Assembly (NCBI RefSeq): GCF_002101595.1
Contig: NZ_LQOM01000048.1
Coordinates: 80,988 to 144,987 of the forward strand
Reading direction: 5' to 3'
Source: Mycobacterium celatum
GTDB taxonomy: Bacteria > Actinomycetota > Actinomycetes > Mycobacteriales > Mycobacteriaceae
DNA: 64,000 bases
The notes under the pieces are model-generated. The model was not told where the DNA came from. It saw nothing but the letters and a program-made list of their open reading frames with translations, and made no database searches. Both the position numbers and the translations under genes were made by a program. Shown piece by piece: positions 25,891 through 34,718 of the stretch (positions within the stretch are counted from its first letter, which is position 1; every line of letters begins with the position of its first letter).

Positions 25891-26493
25891 TCAGGCGCGG
25901 GATCGGGAGCCGAGGTCGGTCACCCCGACCGGCGGCAACCCCGCGGCATGCTCGAGTACCTCGCAAAAAGCCTCGACGTGCGTGCCGATGTCGAGGGTGG
26001 TCGCCGTCCACGACGCCCGCAGTTCCAACTGGTGTGCGCGCGGCGGCCCGGAAATGTCGCCGTAGCGCACCGAGGTGGTGGCGGTGACGGTTCCACCGAG
26101 CGCGGTGACGTGTTCGGCGCGTGCATCCAGTGCGTCGACCAGCCAGCTCCACGCCACCTCCGGCAGCAGCGGGTCGACGGCTTCGCTGGAGTCCAGGTCG
26201 GCCTGGATGTAGGCGACCAGGCGCATGGTGCCGTCCCAGGCGTCGGCGCCGTCGGGGTCGTAGAGCAGGATCAACCGGCCGAACGCGTCACCCTCCGAGC
26301 GCTCCGGGACGATCGTGGCGTCGGGGTGTTTCACCTCCGCACCCAGCGCATAGCTGTATGGCGCGAGGCGCTGGGGGGGCCGGATGGGGCCCAGCTCGAT
26401 TTCGGACCGCACGGTCGCAGCGTTCATTGCCGCCACCGCCTCGCGGAAGGGCACCGGTTCGGCTGAGGTCACGACATTTGACGGTAGACCCAA
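25891..26493 (-). CDS. DUF3000 protein
   Basis: A 200-residue protein matching DUF3000 (Rv2680 from memory), an actinobacterial family always found next to the RNase D-like gene. Conserved stretches are RSEIELGPIRPPQRLAPYSYAL, RLILLYDPDGADAWDGTMRLVAYI and AWSWLVDALDARAEH. No signal peptide, membrane segment or catalytic motif is visible. Its stop lies 1 bp before the exonuclease start, so the two are one operon. The role is unknown. Confidence 0.85.
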   Translation of the reverse strand: MGLPSNVVTSAEPVPFREAVAAMNAATVRSEIELGPIRPPQRLAPYSYALGAEVKHPDATIVPERSEGDAFGRLILLYDPDGADAWDGTMRLVAYIQADLDSSEAVDPLLPEVAWSWLVDALDARAEHVTALGGTVTATTSVRYGDISGPPRAHQLELRASWTATTLDIGTHVEAFCEVLEHAAGLPPVGVTDLGSRSRA

Positions 26494-26543
26494 CCGCCGA
26501 CAGGGGGGAACAGGCGCGCCGTTTCAGTCGCGCAGCCGCCCGG

Positions 26544-27365
26544 CTACTGGCGGGTATCCGCCGAAAACCGTGCCGGTCGCTTCTCTCGGTGCGCCGCCAG
26601 CCCCTCGGCCACGTCGGGCCCGCTGAACGCAAGAAATTCCAGGCCAAGGGAGGTTTCGAAGGCCGGCGCGAACATCCGGTACCAGTGGTTGAGGGCGTGC
26701 TTGGTGAACCGGATAGCGGTTTGCGCGCCTTGGGCCAGATCGGCCGCGATGCGGGTCGCGGTGGCCAGCACCTCGTCGTCGTCGACACAGGTCGAGACCA
26801 GGCCGATCCGCTCGGCTTCCTCACCGGACAGCGGCTCGCAGGTGAGCAGGTAGTACTTCGCTTTGGCCATGCCGACCAGCAGCGGCCAGCAGATCGCCGC
26901 GTGATCGCCGGCGGCCACCCCCAGCTTGGTGTGCCCGTCGATGATCTTGGCGGTGCGGCCGGCCACCGACACGTCGGCGAGCAGCGCTACCACCAGCCCG
27001 GCGCCGACCGCGGCGCCGCGGATCGCCGAGACCACCGGCTTGTCGAAGTTGACCATGTTGAGCACCAGGTCGCGGGCCTCGCGCATGATGCGCATCCGAT
27101 CGGGGAACTCGCCCATCGTTTCCTGGATCAGGTCGAAGCTGCCGCCGGAGGAGAACGCCCTGCCCTCACCACGGACCAGCACCGCTCGCACGTCGGGGTC
27201 GCGGTCGATGGCCGGCCAGATCTCGGCAAGGTCCCGGTGCATCTGAGGCCCGACGGAATTCAGCCCGGGCGCGTCGAGAACCACCTCGAGCACACCGTTG
27301 GGACCCGATTCGATTCGCAGACTTGGGAACTCGTCGTAATTGACCGGTGGTTGCTGTACTGGCAT
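26544..27365 (-). CDS. echA15: enoyl-CoA hydratase/isomerase family protein
   Basis: A 273-residue crotonase-fold protein. The oxyanion-hole segments are GEGRAFSSGGSFDLIQET and AIRGAAVGAGLVVALLADVSVAG. At the first catalytic Glu position of true hydratases lies ADVSVAGRTAKIIDGH, with no clear Glu, so hydratase activity is uncertain and isomerase or another role is possible. The ATG at 27365 gives the M. tuberculosis EchA15 length. It lies 10 bp after the GMC oxidoreductase stop, so it may be co-transcribed. Confidence 0.85.
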   Translation of the reverse strand: MPVQQPPVNYDEFPSLRIESGPNGVLEVVLDAPGLNSVGPQMHRDLAEIWPAIDRDPDVRAVLVRGEGRAFSSGGSFDLIQETMGEFPDRMRIMREARDLVLNMVNFDKPVVSAIRGAAVGAGLVVALLADVSVAGRTAKIIDGHTKLGVAAGDHAAICWPLLVGMAKAKYYLLTCEPLSGEEAERIGLVSTCVDDDEVLATATRIAADLAQGAQTAIRFTKHALNHWYRMFAPAFETSLGLEFLAFSGPDVAEGLAAHREKRPARFSADTRQ

Positions 27366-27375
27366 ATCGACGAGG

Positions 27376-29064
27376 TTACGCAGGCGCCGCCAGGCGGCGG
27401 TCATCGGCCTTGATGTCGCCGCGCACGATCCGTTCGGCCAGCCGCGACGCCAGCGCCATGATCGTCAGCGCCGGGTTGGCGCTGCCCTGCGTGGGGCACA
27501 CCGACCCGTCGGCCAAAAACAGGTTGGGCACCGCCCAGGTCCGCTGATCGGAGTTGACGACGCTGGTCTCGGGATCCGAGCCCATCCGCGCACCGCCGAT
27601 CAGATGCGCGAACCGCTGGATCGTCAGCACGTCTTGGGCGTCGGCCGCGTGCAGGATGTTGGTGATCACCTTGGTCGAGTACTCCATGTTCGCCTTGTCG
27701 TTGTCCGACAGCGAGTAAGCGAAGTGGGCGACGGGAATGCCGTACGGGTCCGTCTCGTCGGCCAGCGTAACCCGGTTGTCCTGGTGCGGCAGCAGCTCGT
27801 TGAGCACGCCGATGGTGGCCCAGTGGTTGTAGTCGCGCATGTATTCGCGCAGCGCCGCGCCCCAATGCCCGTCGGCCAGCACGTGTTCGGCCCACCCGAT
27901 CGGCAGCGGCGACACGGTCTGGATGGAAAACCCGCGGGCGAAGCCGCGATCCGGATCGGTCTCGTAGAACTGCTCCGATGACACCTCCGGCGGTGGTGCC
28001 TTGTACATCCGCAACTCCTCTGGCCAGCGGCCCGCGGTTTGCGAAGCGCCCTGCACCATCACGTAGCGGCCGACCTGGTCGCTGTTGTTGCACAACCCGT
28101 TCGGGAATCTGGAGCTGGTGGAGTTCAGCAGCAGCCGCGGCGTCTCGATCGAATAGCCCGCTACTACCACCACTTTGGCGCGCTGGAACCGCTCCTTTCC
28201 ACCGACTTCATCGAAATACGTGACGCCGCTGGCGTTTCCGGCCTCGTCGAGCTCTACCCGTGCCGCCATGCAGTTGGCCCGGACCTCGACGCCGTGGGCC
28301 AGTGCGTCGGGCAGATGGGTGACGAACGGGCTGGCCTTGGCGTTGACCTTGCAGCCCTGAAGGCAGTAGCCGCGGTAGATGCAGTGCGGCCGGTTGCCGA
28401 ACGTGCCGTTGACAATCCCGACCGGGCCCACCCGCATCTCGATGCCGAGTTTGAGCGCGCCTTCCCACAGCTTCAGCGCCGCGGCCGCGACCGGGTGCGG
28501 CGAGTGCGGGTAGCGGTGCGGGTCGCCCCATGGCCAGTCCTGCCCGGCGACCGGCAATTCCCGCTCCAGCCGCTCATAGTGCGGCTTAAGGTCGGCGTAG
28601 CTGATCGGCCAGTCGGCGCCGACGCGGTCGCGGGTGAACGTTTCGAAATCGCTGGGATGGAAGCGCGGCGTGTAGCCGGCGTAGTGCACCATCGAGCCGC
28701 CCACTCCGCGACCGGAGTTGTTCTTGCCCAACTCGATCGGGTCCGATCCGCCGATGATCCGCTTCTGCGTCCAGTACAGCTGGTGCGACCCGGCCTCGTC
28801 GGACACCCAGTCCTCGTCGGGGTGCCAGAACGGCCCGGCCTCCAGGATCACGATCCGCCACCCGGCGCGGGCCAGCCGCTGCGCCAGCACCGAACCGCCC
28901 GCGCCGGCACCCACGATCACCATGTCGACTTCCTCGTCGTCGGCATAGCGGCGCATGGTGCGCTCGCCGGGCAGGTCGCGGGAATGCACGTCGAGCAGGA
29001 AACGCGAATCGTTGTCGCGCGGACCGACGGCGCCCTTCAGGATTCCGCGCCAGAAGTCACCCAT
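27376..29064 (-). CDS. GMC-family FAD oxidoreductase
   Basis: A 562-residue flavoprotein. The FAD-binding Rossmann loop is VDMVIVGAGAGGSVLAQRLARAGWRIVILEAG at about residue 47, about 45 residues in from the N-terminus. NSGRGVGGSMVHYAGY is the FAD-attachment/substrate loop. C-terminal IGGARMGSDPETSVVN and GSANPALTIMALASR follow the GMC pattern, with active-site His in RFAHLIGG. A CIYRGYCLQGC Cys-rich segment is typical of gluconate/sorbitol dehydrogenase-type members. It probably oxidises an alcohol or sugar. Its start overlaps the stop of the subunit-3-like gene by 8 bp. The operon is absent at this place in my memory of M. tuberculosis. Confidence 0.88.
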   Translation of the reverse strand: MGDFWRGILKGAVGPRDNDSRFLLDVHSRDLPGERTMRRYADDEEVDMVIVGAGAGGSVLAQRLARAGWRIVILEAGPFWHPDEDWVSDEAGSHQLYWTQKRIIGGSDPIELGKNNSGRGVGGSMVHYAGYTPRFHPSDFETFTRDRVGADWPISYADLKPHYERLERELPVAGQDWPWGDPHRYPHSPHPVAAAALKLWEGALKLGIEMRVGPVGIVNGTFGNRPHCIYRGYCLQGCKVNAKASPFVTHLPDALAHGVEVRANCMAARVELDEAGNASGVTYFDEVGGKERFQRAKVVVVAGYSIETPRLLLNSTSSRFPNGLCNNSDQVGRYVMVQGASQTAGRWPEELRMYKAPPPEVSSEQFYETDPDRGFARGFSIQTVSPLPIGWAEHVLADGHWGAALREYMRDYNHWATIGVLNELLPHQDNRVTLADETDPYGIPVAHFAYSLSDNDKANMEYSTKVITNILHAADAQDVLTIQRFAHLIGGARMGSDPETSVVNSDQRTWAVPNLFLADGSVCPTQGSANPALTIMALASRLAERIVRGDIKADDRRLAAPA

Positions 29065-29803
29065 CGATGTCGTCCTTCTCGACGGTCTCGACCGGATCCT
29101 CGGACGTCGCACCCGGTGTCTCGTAGGGCTCGCGGATGCCGACCCCGCCGAGCCGCATGAAGCCGTGCGGATAGGCGGGCCCGCCGAACCCGATCTCGTT
29201 CCACGACCACGGGTGGCTGTAGAAGGCGGACAGCGCGCCGCGCATCACCACCGACCAGGCGCGCGAGACGTTGATCTTCTCCCAGCTGCCGCCGGACAGC
29301 TCGGCGTCGGCGAACCGCTGAACGATCGCTTCGCGCGTCTTGGCGTCGGCGGCCGCAAACGACTCCGCGCCGGCATCCCGGGCCGCCTCATCCAAACCGC
29401 TCAACACCAGCCGCCAGGTGTCGCGGTCGTCGGGCATGTCGTCGTACTGAAAGCCGTCCAGCCGGCCGTCGGCGAGCTTGGCGTCGACGAACTCGGCCAC
29501 CGGTATCCGCGGCTCGCCGTCTTGAGCCAGCACGGTGTCGCAGAACGCCCGAAGCGTCGGCTCGGCCGTGGCGTCGAAGAACCGTAGCGGCCCGGGCTCC
29601 TCCAACCGGGCCAGCACCACTTTTCGGGTGGCCTCGTCCCAGCTCTCGATCGTGGACAGCACGTCGTAGTCGGGATAGCGGCCGATCATCTGCGGCGTTT
29701 TGCCGCGGCGCTGGCGCGGCAGCCACGACGGGTGCAGCGGCTTGCCGTCCGGCCGCAGATTGGGCAGGTGTTTGCCGCTGGCGATGTCGGGTCTGTTCGG
29801 CAT
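29057..29803 (-). CDS. gluconate 2-dehydrogenase subunit 3-like protein
   Basis: A 248-residue protein of the family that forms the small subunit of membrane GMC dehydrogenases (family assignment from FFDATAEPTLRAFCDTVLAQDGEPRIPVAEFVDAKL and the AREAIVQRFAD/FYSHPWSWNEIGFGGPAYPHGF signature). No Tat signal is visible, unlike many family members, so the complex may stay cytoplasmic. It is translationally coupled to the GMC gene downstream and starts 2 bp after the membrane protein's stop. Confidence 0.82.
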   Translation of the reverse strand: MPNRPDIASGKHLPNLRPDGKPLHPSWLPRQRRGKTPQMIGRYPDYDVLSTIESWDEATRKVVLARLEEPGPLRFFDATAEPTLRAFCDTVLAQDGEPRIPVAEFVDAKLADGRLDGFQYDDMPDDRDTWRLVLSGLDEAARDAGAESFAAADAKTREAIVQRFADAELSGGSWEKINVSRAWSVVMRGALSAFYSHPWSWNEIGFGGPAYPHGFMRLGGVGIREPYETPGATSEDPVETVEKDDIDG

Positions 29804-29805
29804 GC

Positions 29806-30279
29806 TCACTTCTCGCGGCGCAGGATCGCGGCGAGCAGGCCCATGGCTCCGACGATGCTCATCAGCCCGGGCGCGGCGATCGGGGGACCCATCGGCACGT
29901 TGTAGTTGGCCAGCCGCCAGCCGCCGGGCCGCCGGGCCACCCCGCGGGCGTGGAAGTACTGGCCCATCAGGCCGTTCACCGCATAGACCCCCGCCGTGAC
30001 CGGCAGCCACCGCTTGGCCCAGCGCTTCGAGAACACCCCGGCCACCCCGGCCACCACGACGGGCGGGGTCACCACGATCGGGCTCCACATCCACTTGTTG
30101 CCGAAGCTGGCCTTGTAGTGCTCGAGGTAGATCTCGGCGGTCGTCACCACGGCCGCGAAGGCGGTCAACCCCGACAGCGACCGCTCGAAACGGCCATGGG
30201 CGATATTGCGCAACGCCCGGTCGACGAAGTACTCGGCCTCCTCGACCACGCCTCCACCAGACTTGTCCATGAGCAACAT
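29806..30279 (-). CDS. small membrane protein of the GMC operon
   Basis: A 157-residue protein with about four hydrophobic helices (LSGLTAFAAVVTTAEIYLEHY; PIVVTPPVVVAGVAGVFS; WLPVTAGVYAVNGLMGQYFHA; LMSIVGAMGLLAAIL). The ATG at 30279 has a good GGAGA site; the longer frame upstream runs through a repeat. First gene of a three-gene operon with the dehydrogenase subunits, so it may anchor the complex at the membrane or accept electrons. No heme ligand pattern is evident. No family name is assigned. Confidence 0.75.
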   Translation of the reverse strand: MLLMDKSGGGVVEEAEYFVDRALRNIAHGRFERSLSGLTAFAAVVTTAEIYLEHYKASFGNKWMWSPIVVTPPVVVAGVAGVFSKRWAKRWLPVTAGVYAVNGLMGQYFHARGVARRPGGWRLANYNVPMGPPIAAPGLMSIVGAMGLLAAILRREK

Positions 30280-30295
30280 CGAGCGTCTCCTTTCT

Positions 30296-30340
30296 GTGGC
30301 GACCCGCTGCGCCCGGCTTCGCCGCGCTTGCGATCGCCAC
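30296..30340. repeat. 45-bp palindromic-ended repeat, copy A
   Basis: Begins GTGGCGACC and ends GATCGCCAC, with core CGCTGCGCCCGGCTTCG. It folds into an extended hairpin (GGCTTCGCC loop). Copy B at 37570-37614 differs only at two bases that pair with each other (C-G here, T-A there). Located between the GMC operon and hemE, which are divergent. Confidence 0.8.
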
Positions 30341-30416
30341 GTTCTGCCGTCGGGTTGCGTAGGGCGCATTCCCCAAATCACCGCCGAGCACACGTGCCGT
30401 GGCAGCATTGAGCCCA

Positions 30417-31466
30417 ATGAGTAACCGTCGCGACCTTCCCGAGTCGCCGTACCTGGCGGCGGCCACGGGGCGCAAACCGCATCGGGTGCCCGTGTGGTTC
30501 ATGCGGCAGGCGGGCCGGTCGCTGCCCGAATACCGGGCGCTGCGTGCGGAGCACAGCATGATGGCGGCCTGTTTCGCCGCCGAGCTGATTACCGAGATCA
30601 CCCTGCAGCCGGTGCGCCGTCACGACGTGGACGCGGCGATCCTGTTCTCCGACATCGTGGTGCCGTTGCGCGGCGCCGGGGTCGAGCTGGACATCGTGCC
30701 CGACGTCGGGCCGGTGATCGCGGCGCCGGTGCGCACCGCGGCCGACGTTGCGGCATTGAAACCCCTTGAGCCGCAACGTGTTCAGCCGGTAGCCGATGCT
30801 GTCGGGCTGCTGGTGTCCGCGCTCGGCGACGTCCCGCTGATCGGCTTCGCCGGCGCGCCGTTCACGCTGGCGTCCTACCTGGTCGAGGGCGGCCCGAGCC
30901 GCCACCACGCCCGCACCAAGGCGATGATGCTGGCCGAGCCGGATAGCTGGCACGCGCTGATGGAAAAGCTCACCGACCTCACCATCGGCTTTCTGCGGGT
31001 GCAGCTCGACGCCGGAGTGGACGCCATCCAGGTGTTCGACTCCTGGGCCGGTGCGCTGTCGCTGCCCGACTACCGGCAGTACGTGCAGCCGCACAGCGCC
31101 CGGGTCTTCGCGGCGCTGGCTTGCGACGGCGTGCCAATGACGCACTTCGGGGTCGGGACCGCCGAACTGCTGGGCGCGATGTCGGGGGCCGGCGCGACGG
31201 TGGTGGGGGTGGACTGGCGAACGTCGCTGGCCGACGCGGCCACGCGGGTTCAGCCCGGTACTGCGCTGCAGGGCAATCTCGATCCCGCGGTGCTGCTGGC
31301 CGGCTGGCATGTGGTGGAACGGGCGGCCCGTGCGGTGGTCGACGACGGGCGGCGCGCGGTCGACGCCGGCGCGTCCGGACACATCTTCAACCTCGGCCAC
31401 GGCGTGCTGCCGGACACCGACCCTGGCGTGCTGACCGAGCTGGTGTCGCTGGTCCACTCACTATGA
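30417..31466 (+). CDS. hemE: uroporphyrinogen decarboxylase
   Basis: A 349-residue HemE that converts uroporphyrinogen III to coproporphyrinogen III. Signatures are VPVWFMRQAGRSLPEYR, the N-terminal family motif, and ILFSDIVVPLRGAGVELD with the catalytic Asp. GFAGAPFTLASYLVEGG and HIFNLGHGVLPDTDPGVL are the second family signatures. The ATG at 30417 gives the normal start. The stop overlaps the hemY start (ATGA), making the first gene of a hemE-hemY-hemQ-methyltransferase operon. Confidence 0.96.
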   Translation: MSNRRDLPESPYLAAATGRKPHRVPVWFMRQAGRSLPEYRALRAEHSMMAACFAAELITEITLQPVRRHDVDAAILFSDIVVPLRGAGVELDIVPDVGPVIAAPVRTAADVAALKPLEPQRVQPVADAVGLLVSALGDVPLIGFAGAPFTLASYLVEGGPSRHHARTKAMMLAEPDSWHALMEKLTDLTIGFLRVQLDAGVDAIQVFDSWAGALSLPDYRQYVQPHSARVFAALACDGVPMTHFGVGTAELLGAMSGAGATVVGVDWRTSLADAATRVQPGTALQGNLDPAVLLAGWHVVERAARAVVDDGRRAVDAGASGHIFNLGHGVLPDTDPGVLTELVSLVHSL

Positions 31467-32800
31467 TCTCGTATTGCGTTGTCGGCGGGGGGATTTCGGG
31501 CCTGACCGCGGCCTACCGGCTGCGTCAGGCGGCTGGCGACGAGGCGACGATCACACTGTTCGACCCGGCCGACCGGCTCGGCGGGGTGCTGCGCACCGAG
31601 ACGCTGGCCGCACAGCCGATGGACGTGGGCGCAGAGGCGTTTGTGGTGCGCCGGCCCGAAGTGCCGGCGCTGCTGGCCGAGCTGGGTCTGGCCGACCGCC
31701 AACTGGCTACCACCGGCGCGCGGCCGCTGATCTACAGCGGAGGCCGGCTGCATCCGTTGCCGGAACGCACGGTCGCCGGCATCCCGTCGTCGCCGGCCTC
31801 GGTGGCCGGGCTGGTCGACGACGCGACGACCACGCGGATCGAAACCGAGCCTCAGCGTCCTTTGGGCTGGCAACCCGGTAGCGACCCCTCGGTGGCCGAG
31901 TTGGTGAGCGAGCGGTTCGGCGAGCAGGTGGTGACCCGATCGGTGGATCCGCTGCTCGCCGGGGTCTACGCGGGCTCGGCAGCCACCATCGGGTTGCGCT
32001 CGGCGGCCCCGGCGGTAGCGGCGGCCCTCGACCGCGGCGCCGTCAGCCTGACCGATGCCGTGCACACCGCCCTGGCCGCCGTCAGCGACGGGCCGGTGTT
32101 CGGTGCGGTGGACGGTGGCTATCGGGTGCTGGTCGACGAGTTGGCGCGGCGCTCCCGGCCGAATTGGGTGAGGGCCGCGGTGAAGCGGATCGAGCCGGGC
32201 TGGGTCCTGCACGACGACACCGGCGCCCAGTGGCACGCCGACGCCGTCGTGCTGGCCGTCCCGGCGCCCCGGCTGGCCGACTTGGTCGAGGGCATCGCCC
32301 CGCGCACCGCCGCGGCCGCCCGCCGGATCGTCAGCGCGTCGTCGGCGGTGGTGGCACTGGCTGTGCGCGCCGCGTTTCCGGAGAACTCCGGCGTGTTGGT
32401 CGCCAGCGGAGAACCGTTGCATGCCAAGGCGATTACGTTGGCGTCGCGCAAATGGGGACGCCGTGGAGGCATGGAGCTGCTAAGGCTGTCGTTCGGGCGA
32501 TACGGCGACAACCTGGCTGCGAGCGCCTGCGACGACGACCTGCTGGCCTGGTCGGTACAGGATCTGGAGGCGGTGTTCGGCGTCGCCGTCGAGCCAGTGG
32601 ACGTCCGCGTGCGGCGCTGGATCGACGCGATGCCGCAGTACGGGCCGGGCCACGCCGAAGTGGTCGCCGAGATTCGGGCCGGGCTGCCGCCGACGATGGC
32701 GGTCGCCGGCAGCTACCTCGACGGCATCGGCGTGCCGGCCTGCGTCGCGGCGGCGGGTCGGGCGGCGACGCAGCTGCTGAGCGCGGCCGTGGCACGATAG
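31463..32800 (+). CDS. hemY: protoporphyrinogen/coproporphyrinogen III oxidase
   Basis: A 445-residue FAD enzyme. The dinucleotide loop is YCVVGGGISGLTAAYRLR, with the ribose-binding acidic residue in LFDPADRLGG. The C-terminal FAD motif is VAGSYLDGIGVPACVAAAGRAA. In actinobacteria this enzyme works in the coproporphyrin-dependent heme route, oxidising coproporphyrinogen III to coproporphyrin III before HemQ. It is coupled to hemE by ATGA and lies 4 bp before hemQ. Confidence 0.93.
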   Translation: MISYCVVGGGISGLTAAYRLRQAAGDEATITLFDPADRLGGVLRTETLAAQPMDVGAEAFVVRRPEVPALLAELGLADRQLATTGARPLIYSGGRLHPLPERTVAGIPSSPASVAGLVDDATTTRIETEPQRPLGWQPGSDPSVAELVSERFGEQVVTRSVDPLLAGVYAGSAATIGLRSAAPAVAAALDRGAVSLTDAVHTALAAVSDGPVFGAVDGGYRVLVDELARRSRPNWVRAAVKRIEPGWVLHDDTGAQWHADAVVLAVPAPRLADLVEGIAPRTAAAARRIVSASSAVVALAVRAAFPENSGVLVASGEPLHAKAITLASRKWGRRGGMELLRLSFGRYGDNLAASACDDDLLAWSVQDLEAVFGVAVEPVDVRVRRWIDAMPQYGPGHAEVVAEIRAGLPPTMAVAGSYLDGIGVPACVAAAGRAATQLLSAAVAR

Positions 32801-32804
32801 AGCC

Positions 32805-33500
32805 ATGGCCCGCCTGGACTACGACGCCCTCAACTCCACCCTTCGCTACCTGATGTTTTCGGTGTTTTCGGTGCGACCCGGGGCGCTCGGCGAGCAGCGC
32901 GACACGATCGTCGACGAGACCGCCACCTTCCTCAAGCAACAGGAAGAACGCGGCGTGGTGGTGCGCGGCCTCTACGACGTCGCGGGCCTGCGGGCCGACG
33001 CCGACTTCATGATCTGGACCCACGCCGAGCGAGTCGAAGCCCTGCAGGGCACCTACGAAGACTTCCGCCGCACGACGGCGCTGGGCCGGGCGTCCACGCC
33101 CGTGTGGAGCAGTGTGGCGCTGCACCGGCCGGCCGAGTTCAACAAGAGCCACATCCCCGCGTTCCTGGCCGGCGAAGAGCCCGGCGCCTACATCTGCGTG
33201 TATCCGTTCGTGCGGTCCTACGAGTGGTACCTGCTGCCCGACGAGGAGCGCCGCCGGATGCTCGCCGAGCACGGGATGGCCGCCCGCGAGTACAAGGACG
33301 TCCGCGCCAACACGGTGCCGGCATTCGCGCTCGGCGACTACGAGTGGATCCTGGCGTTCGAGGCCCCCGAGTTGCACCGCATCGTCGACCTGATGCGCGA
33401 GCTGCGCGCCACCGACGCGCGACGCCACACCCGCGAGGAGACCCCGTTCTTCACCGGCCCACGCGTGCCCGTCGAGCAGCTGGTGAACGCCCTGCCATGA
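32805..33500 (+). CDS. hemQ: coproheme decarboxylase
   Basis: A 231-residue chlorite dismutase-like HemQ. The catalytic Tyr region is VYPFVRSYEWYLLPDEERRRML, and the proximal His is in LAEHGMAAR. It oxidatively decarboxylates coproheme to heme b using peroxide, the last step of the coproporphyrin-dependent route. The gene order hemE-hemY-hemQ supports that route. The stop overlaps the next ATG (ATGA). Confidence 0.95.
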   Translation: MARLDYDALNSTLRYLMFSVFSVRPGALGEQRDTIVDETATFLKQQEERGVVVRGLYDVAGLRADADFMIWTHAERVEALQGTYEDFRRTTALGRASTPVWSSVALHRPAEFNKSHIPAFLAGEEPGAYICVYPFVRSYEWYLLPDEERRRMLAEHGMAAREYKDVRANTVPAFALGDYEWILAFEAPELHRIVDLMRELRATDARRHTREETPFFTGPRVPVEQLVNALP

Positions 33501-34246
33501 CGACCTCCTTCGACCCCACCGACCCGGCCCGTTTCGAAGAGATGTACCGCGACGAGCGGACGTCGCACGGCTTGCCGACCGCCACCCCGTGGGACATCGG
33601 CGGGCCGCAACCGGTGGTCCGGCAGCTGGTGGCGCTCGGCGCGATCAAGGGCGAGGTGCTCGACCCCGGCACCGGACCCGGCCACCACGCCATCTACTAC
33701 GCCTCCAAGGGCTACGCGGCGACCGGCATCGACGGGTCGGCAGGCGCCATCGAGCGCGCCCGGCAGAACGCCCAAATGGCCGGGGTGTCAGTGAATTTCG
33801 AGCTGGCCGACGCCACCAGGCTGGACGGGTTCGACGGCCGGTTCGACACGGTTGTCGACTGCGCCTTCTACCACACGTTCAGCACCGAGCCCGAACTGCG
33901 ACGGTCCTACGCCCAGGCGCTGCGGCGAGCCACCAAGCCGGGCGCGCGGCTGTACATGTTCGAGTTCGGCGAACACAACGTCAACGGCTTCAAAATGCTG
34001 CGGTCGTTGTCGGAGAACGACTTTCGTGACGTGCTTCCCGCCGCCGGCTGGGAGATCACGTATCTCGGCCCGACCACCTACCAGGTCAACATCAGCGCCG
34101 AGTCCATCGAGATGATGGCGGCGCGCAATCCCGACATGGCCGCCGAGGCGGAGAAGATGCTGGAACGATTCCGCGCAATGGAGCCGTGGCTGGAGGGCGG
34201 CCGGGTGCACGCGCCGTTCTGGGAATGCCACGCTGTCCGTCGTTGA
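33497..34246 (+). CDS. class I SAM-dependent methyltransferase
   Basis: A 249-residue protein (Rv2675c from memory), likely small-molecule methyltransferase. SAM motif I is VLDPGTGPGHHAIYYASKG, with ATGIDGSAGAIERAR as the acidic ribose-binding motif and FDTVVDCAFYHTF as motif IV. The last gene of the heme operon, coupled to hemQ by ATGA. It shares an N-terminal pattern (WDIGGPQPVVRQL) with thiol or halide methyltransferase-like proteins such as TehB-type enzymes; no substrate is assigned. Confidence 0.82.
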   Translation: MTTSFDPTDPARFEEMYRDERTSHGLPTATPWDIGGPQPVVRQLVALGAIKGEVLDPGTGPGHHAIYYASKGYAATGIDGSAGAIERARQNAQMAGVSVNFELADATRLDGFDGRFDTVVDCAFYHTFSTEPELRRSYAQALRRATKPGARLYMFEFGEHNVNGFKMLRSLSENDFRDVLPAAGWEITYLGPTTYQVNISAESIEMMAARNPDMAAEAEKMLERFRAMEPWLEGGRVHAPFWECHAVRR

Positions 34247-34251
34247 CGCCC

Positions 34252-34304
34252 AGTGGCCAGTTATGACACGCGAACGGCAGAAATGCGTGCAATAACTGGC
34301 CGCT
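34252..34304. terminator. long hairpin between convergent genes
   Basis: Outer arms GGCCAGTTAT (34255-34264) and ATAACTGGCC (34292-34301), extended by three more pairs with one wobble, and inner arms CACGC/GCGTG (34267-34271, 34285-34289). It lies in the 64-bp gap between two convergent genes and probably terminates both. No U-tract, as is usual in mycobacteria. Confidence 0.65.
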
Positions 34305-34310
34305 CGGCAC

Positions 34311-34718
34311 TTAGGAAGACGGCACCAGCTTCAGGCAGATCGAATTGATGCAGTAGCGCTGATCAGTCGGCGTCGGGTAGCCCTCGCCTTCGAAGACGTG
34401 GCCCAGGTGGCTGTGGCAATTGGCGCACAGCACCTCGACGCGGCGCATACCCATCGAGTCGTCGGGCCGCAGTATCACCGCATCGGAGTCTGCCGGGTCG
34501 AAGAAAGACGGCCAGCCGCAATGCGATTCGAACTTCTCGCTGCTGCGGAACAATTCCGCGCCGCAGGCCCGGCATTCATAGACGCCCTCGGTCTTGGTGT
34601 CGGTGTACTCACCGGTGAACGGCGGTTCGGTGCCGGCCTGGCGCAGCACCGCGAACTCCTCGGGAGTCAGCTTCTGACGCCATTCATCGTCGGTCAGTTG
34701 CACACGTGGAGCACTCAT
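34311..34718 (-). CDS. msrB: peptide methionine-R-sulfoxide reductase
   Basis: A 135-residue MsrB that reduces Met-R-sulfoxide in proteins. Zinc ligands are the CRAC and CANC pairs (YECRACGAELF; VLCANCHSHLGHVFEGEG). The catalytic Cys is in RYCINSICLKL. GWPSFFDP is the substrate loop. Its ATG overlaps the aftC stop (ATGA), so it follows aftC in one operon, as in M. tuberculosis. Confidence 0.96.
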   Translation of the reverse strand: MSAPRVQLTDDEWRQKLTPEEFAVLRQAGTEPPFTGEYTDTKTEGVYECRACGAELFRSSEKFESHCGWPSFFDPADSDAVILRPDDSMGMRRVEVLCANCHSHLGHVFEGEGYPTPTDQRYCINSICLKLVPSS

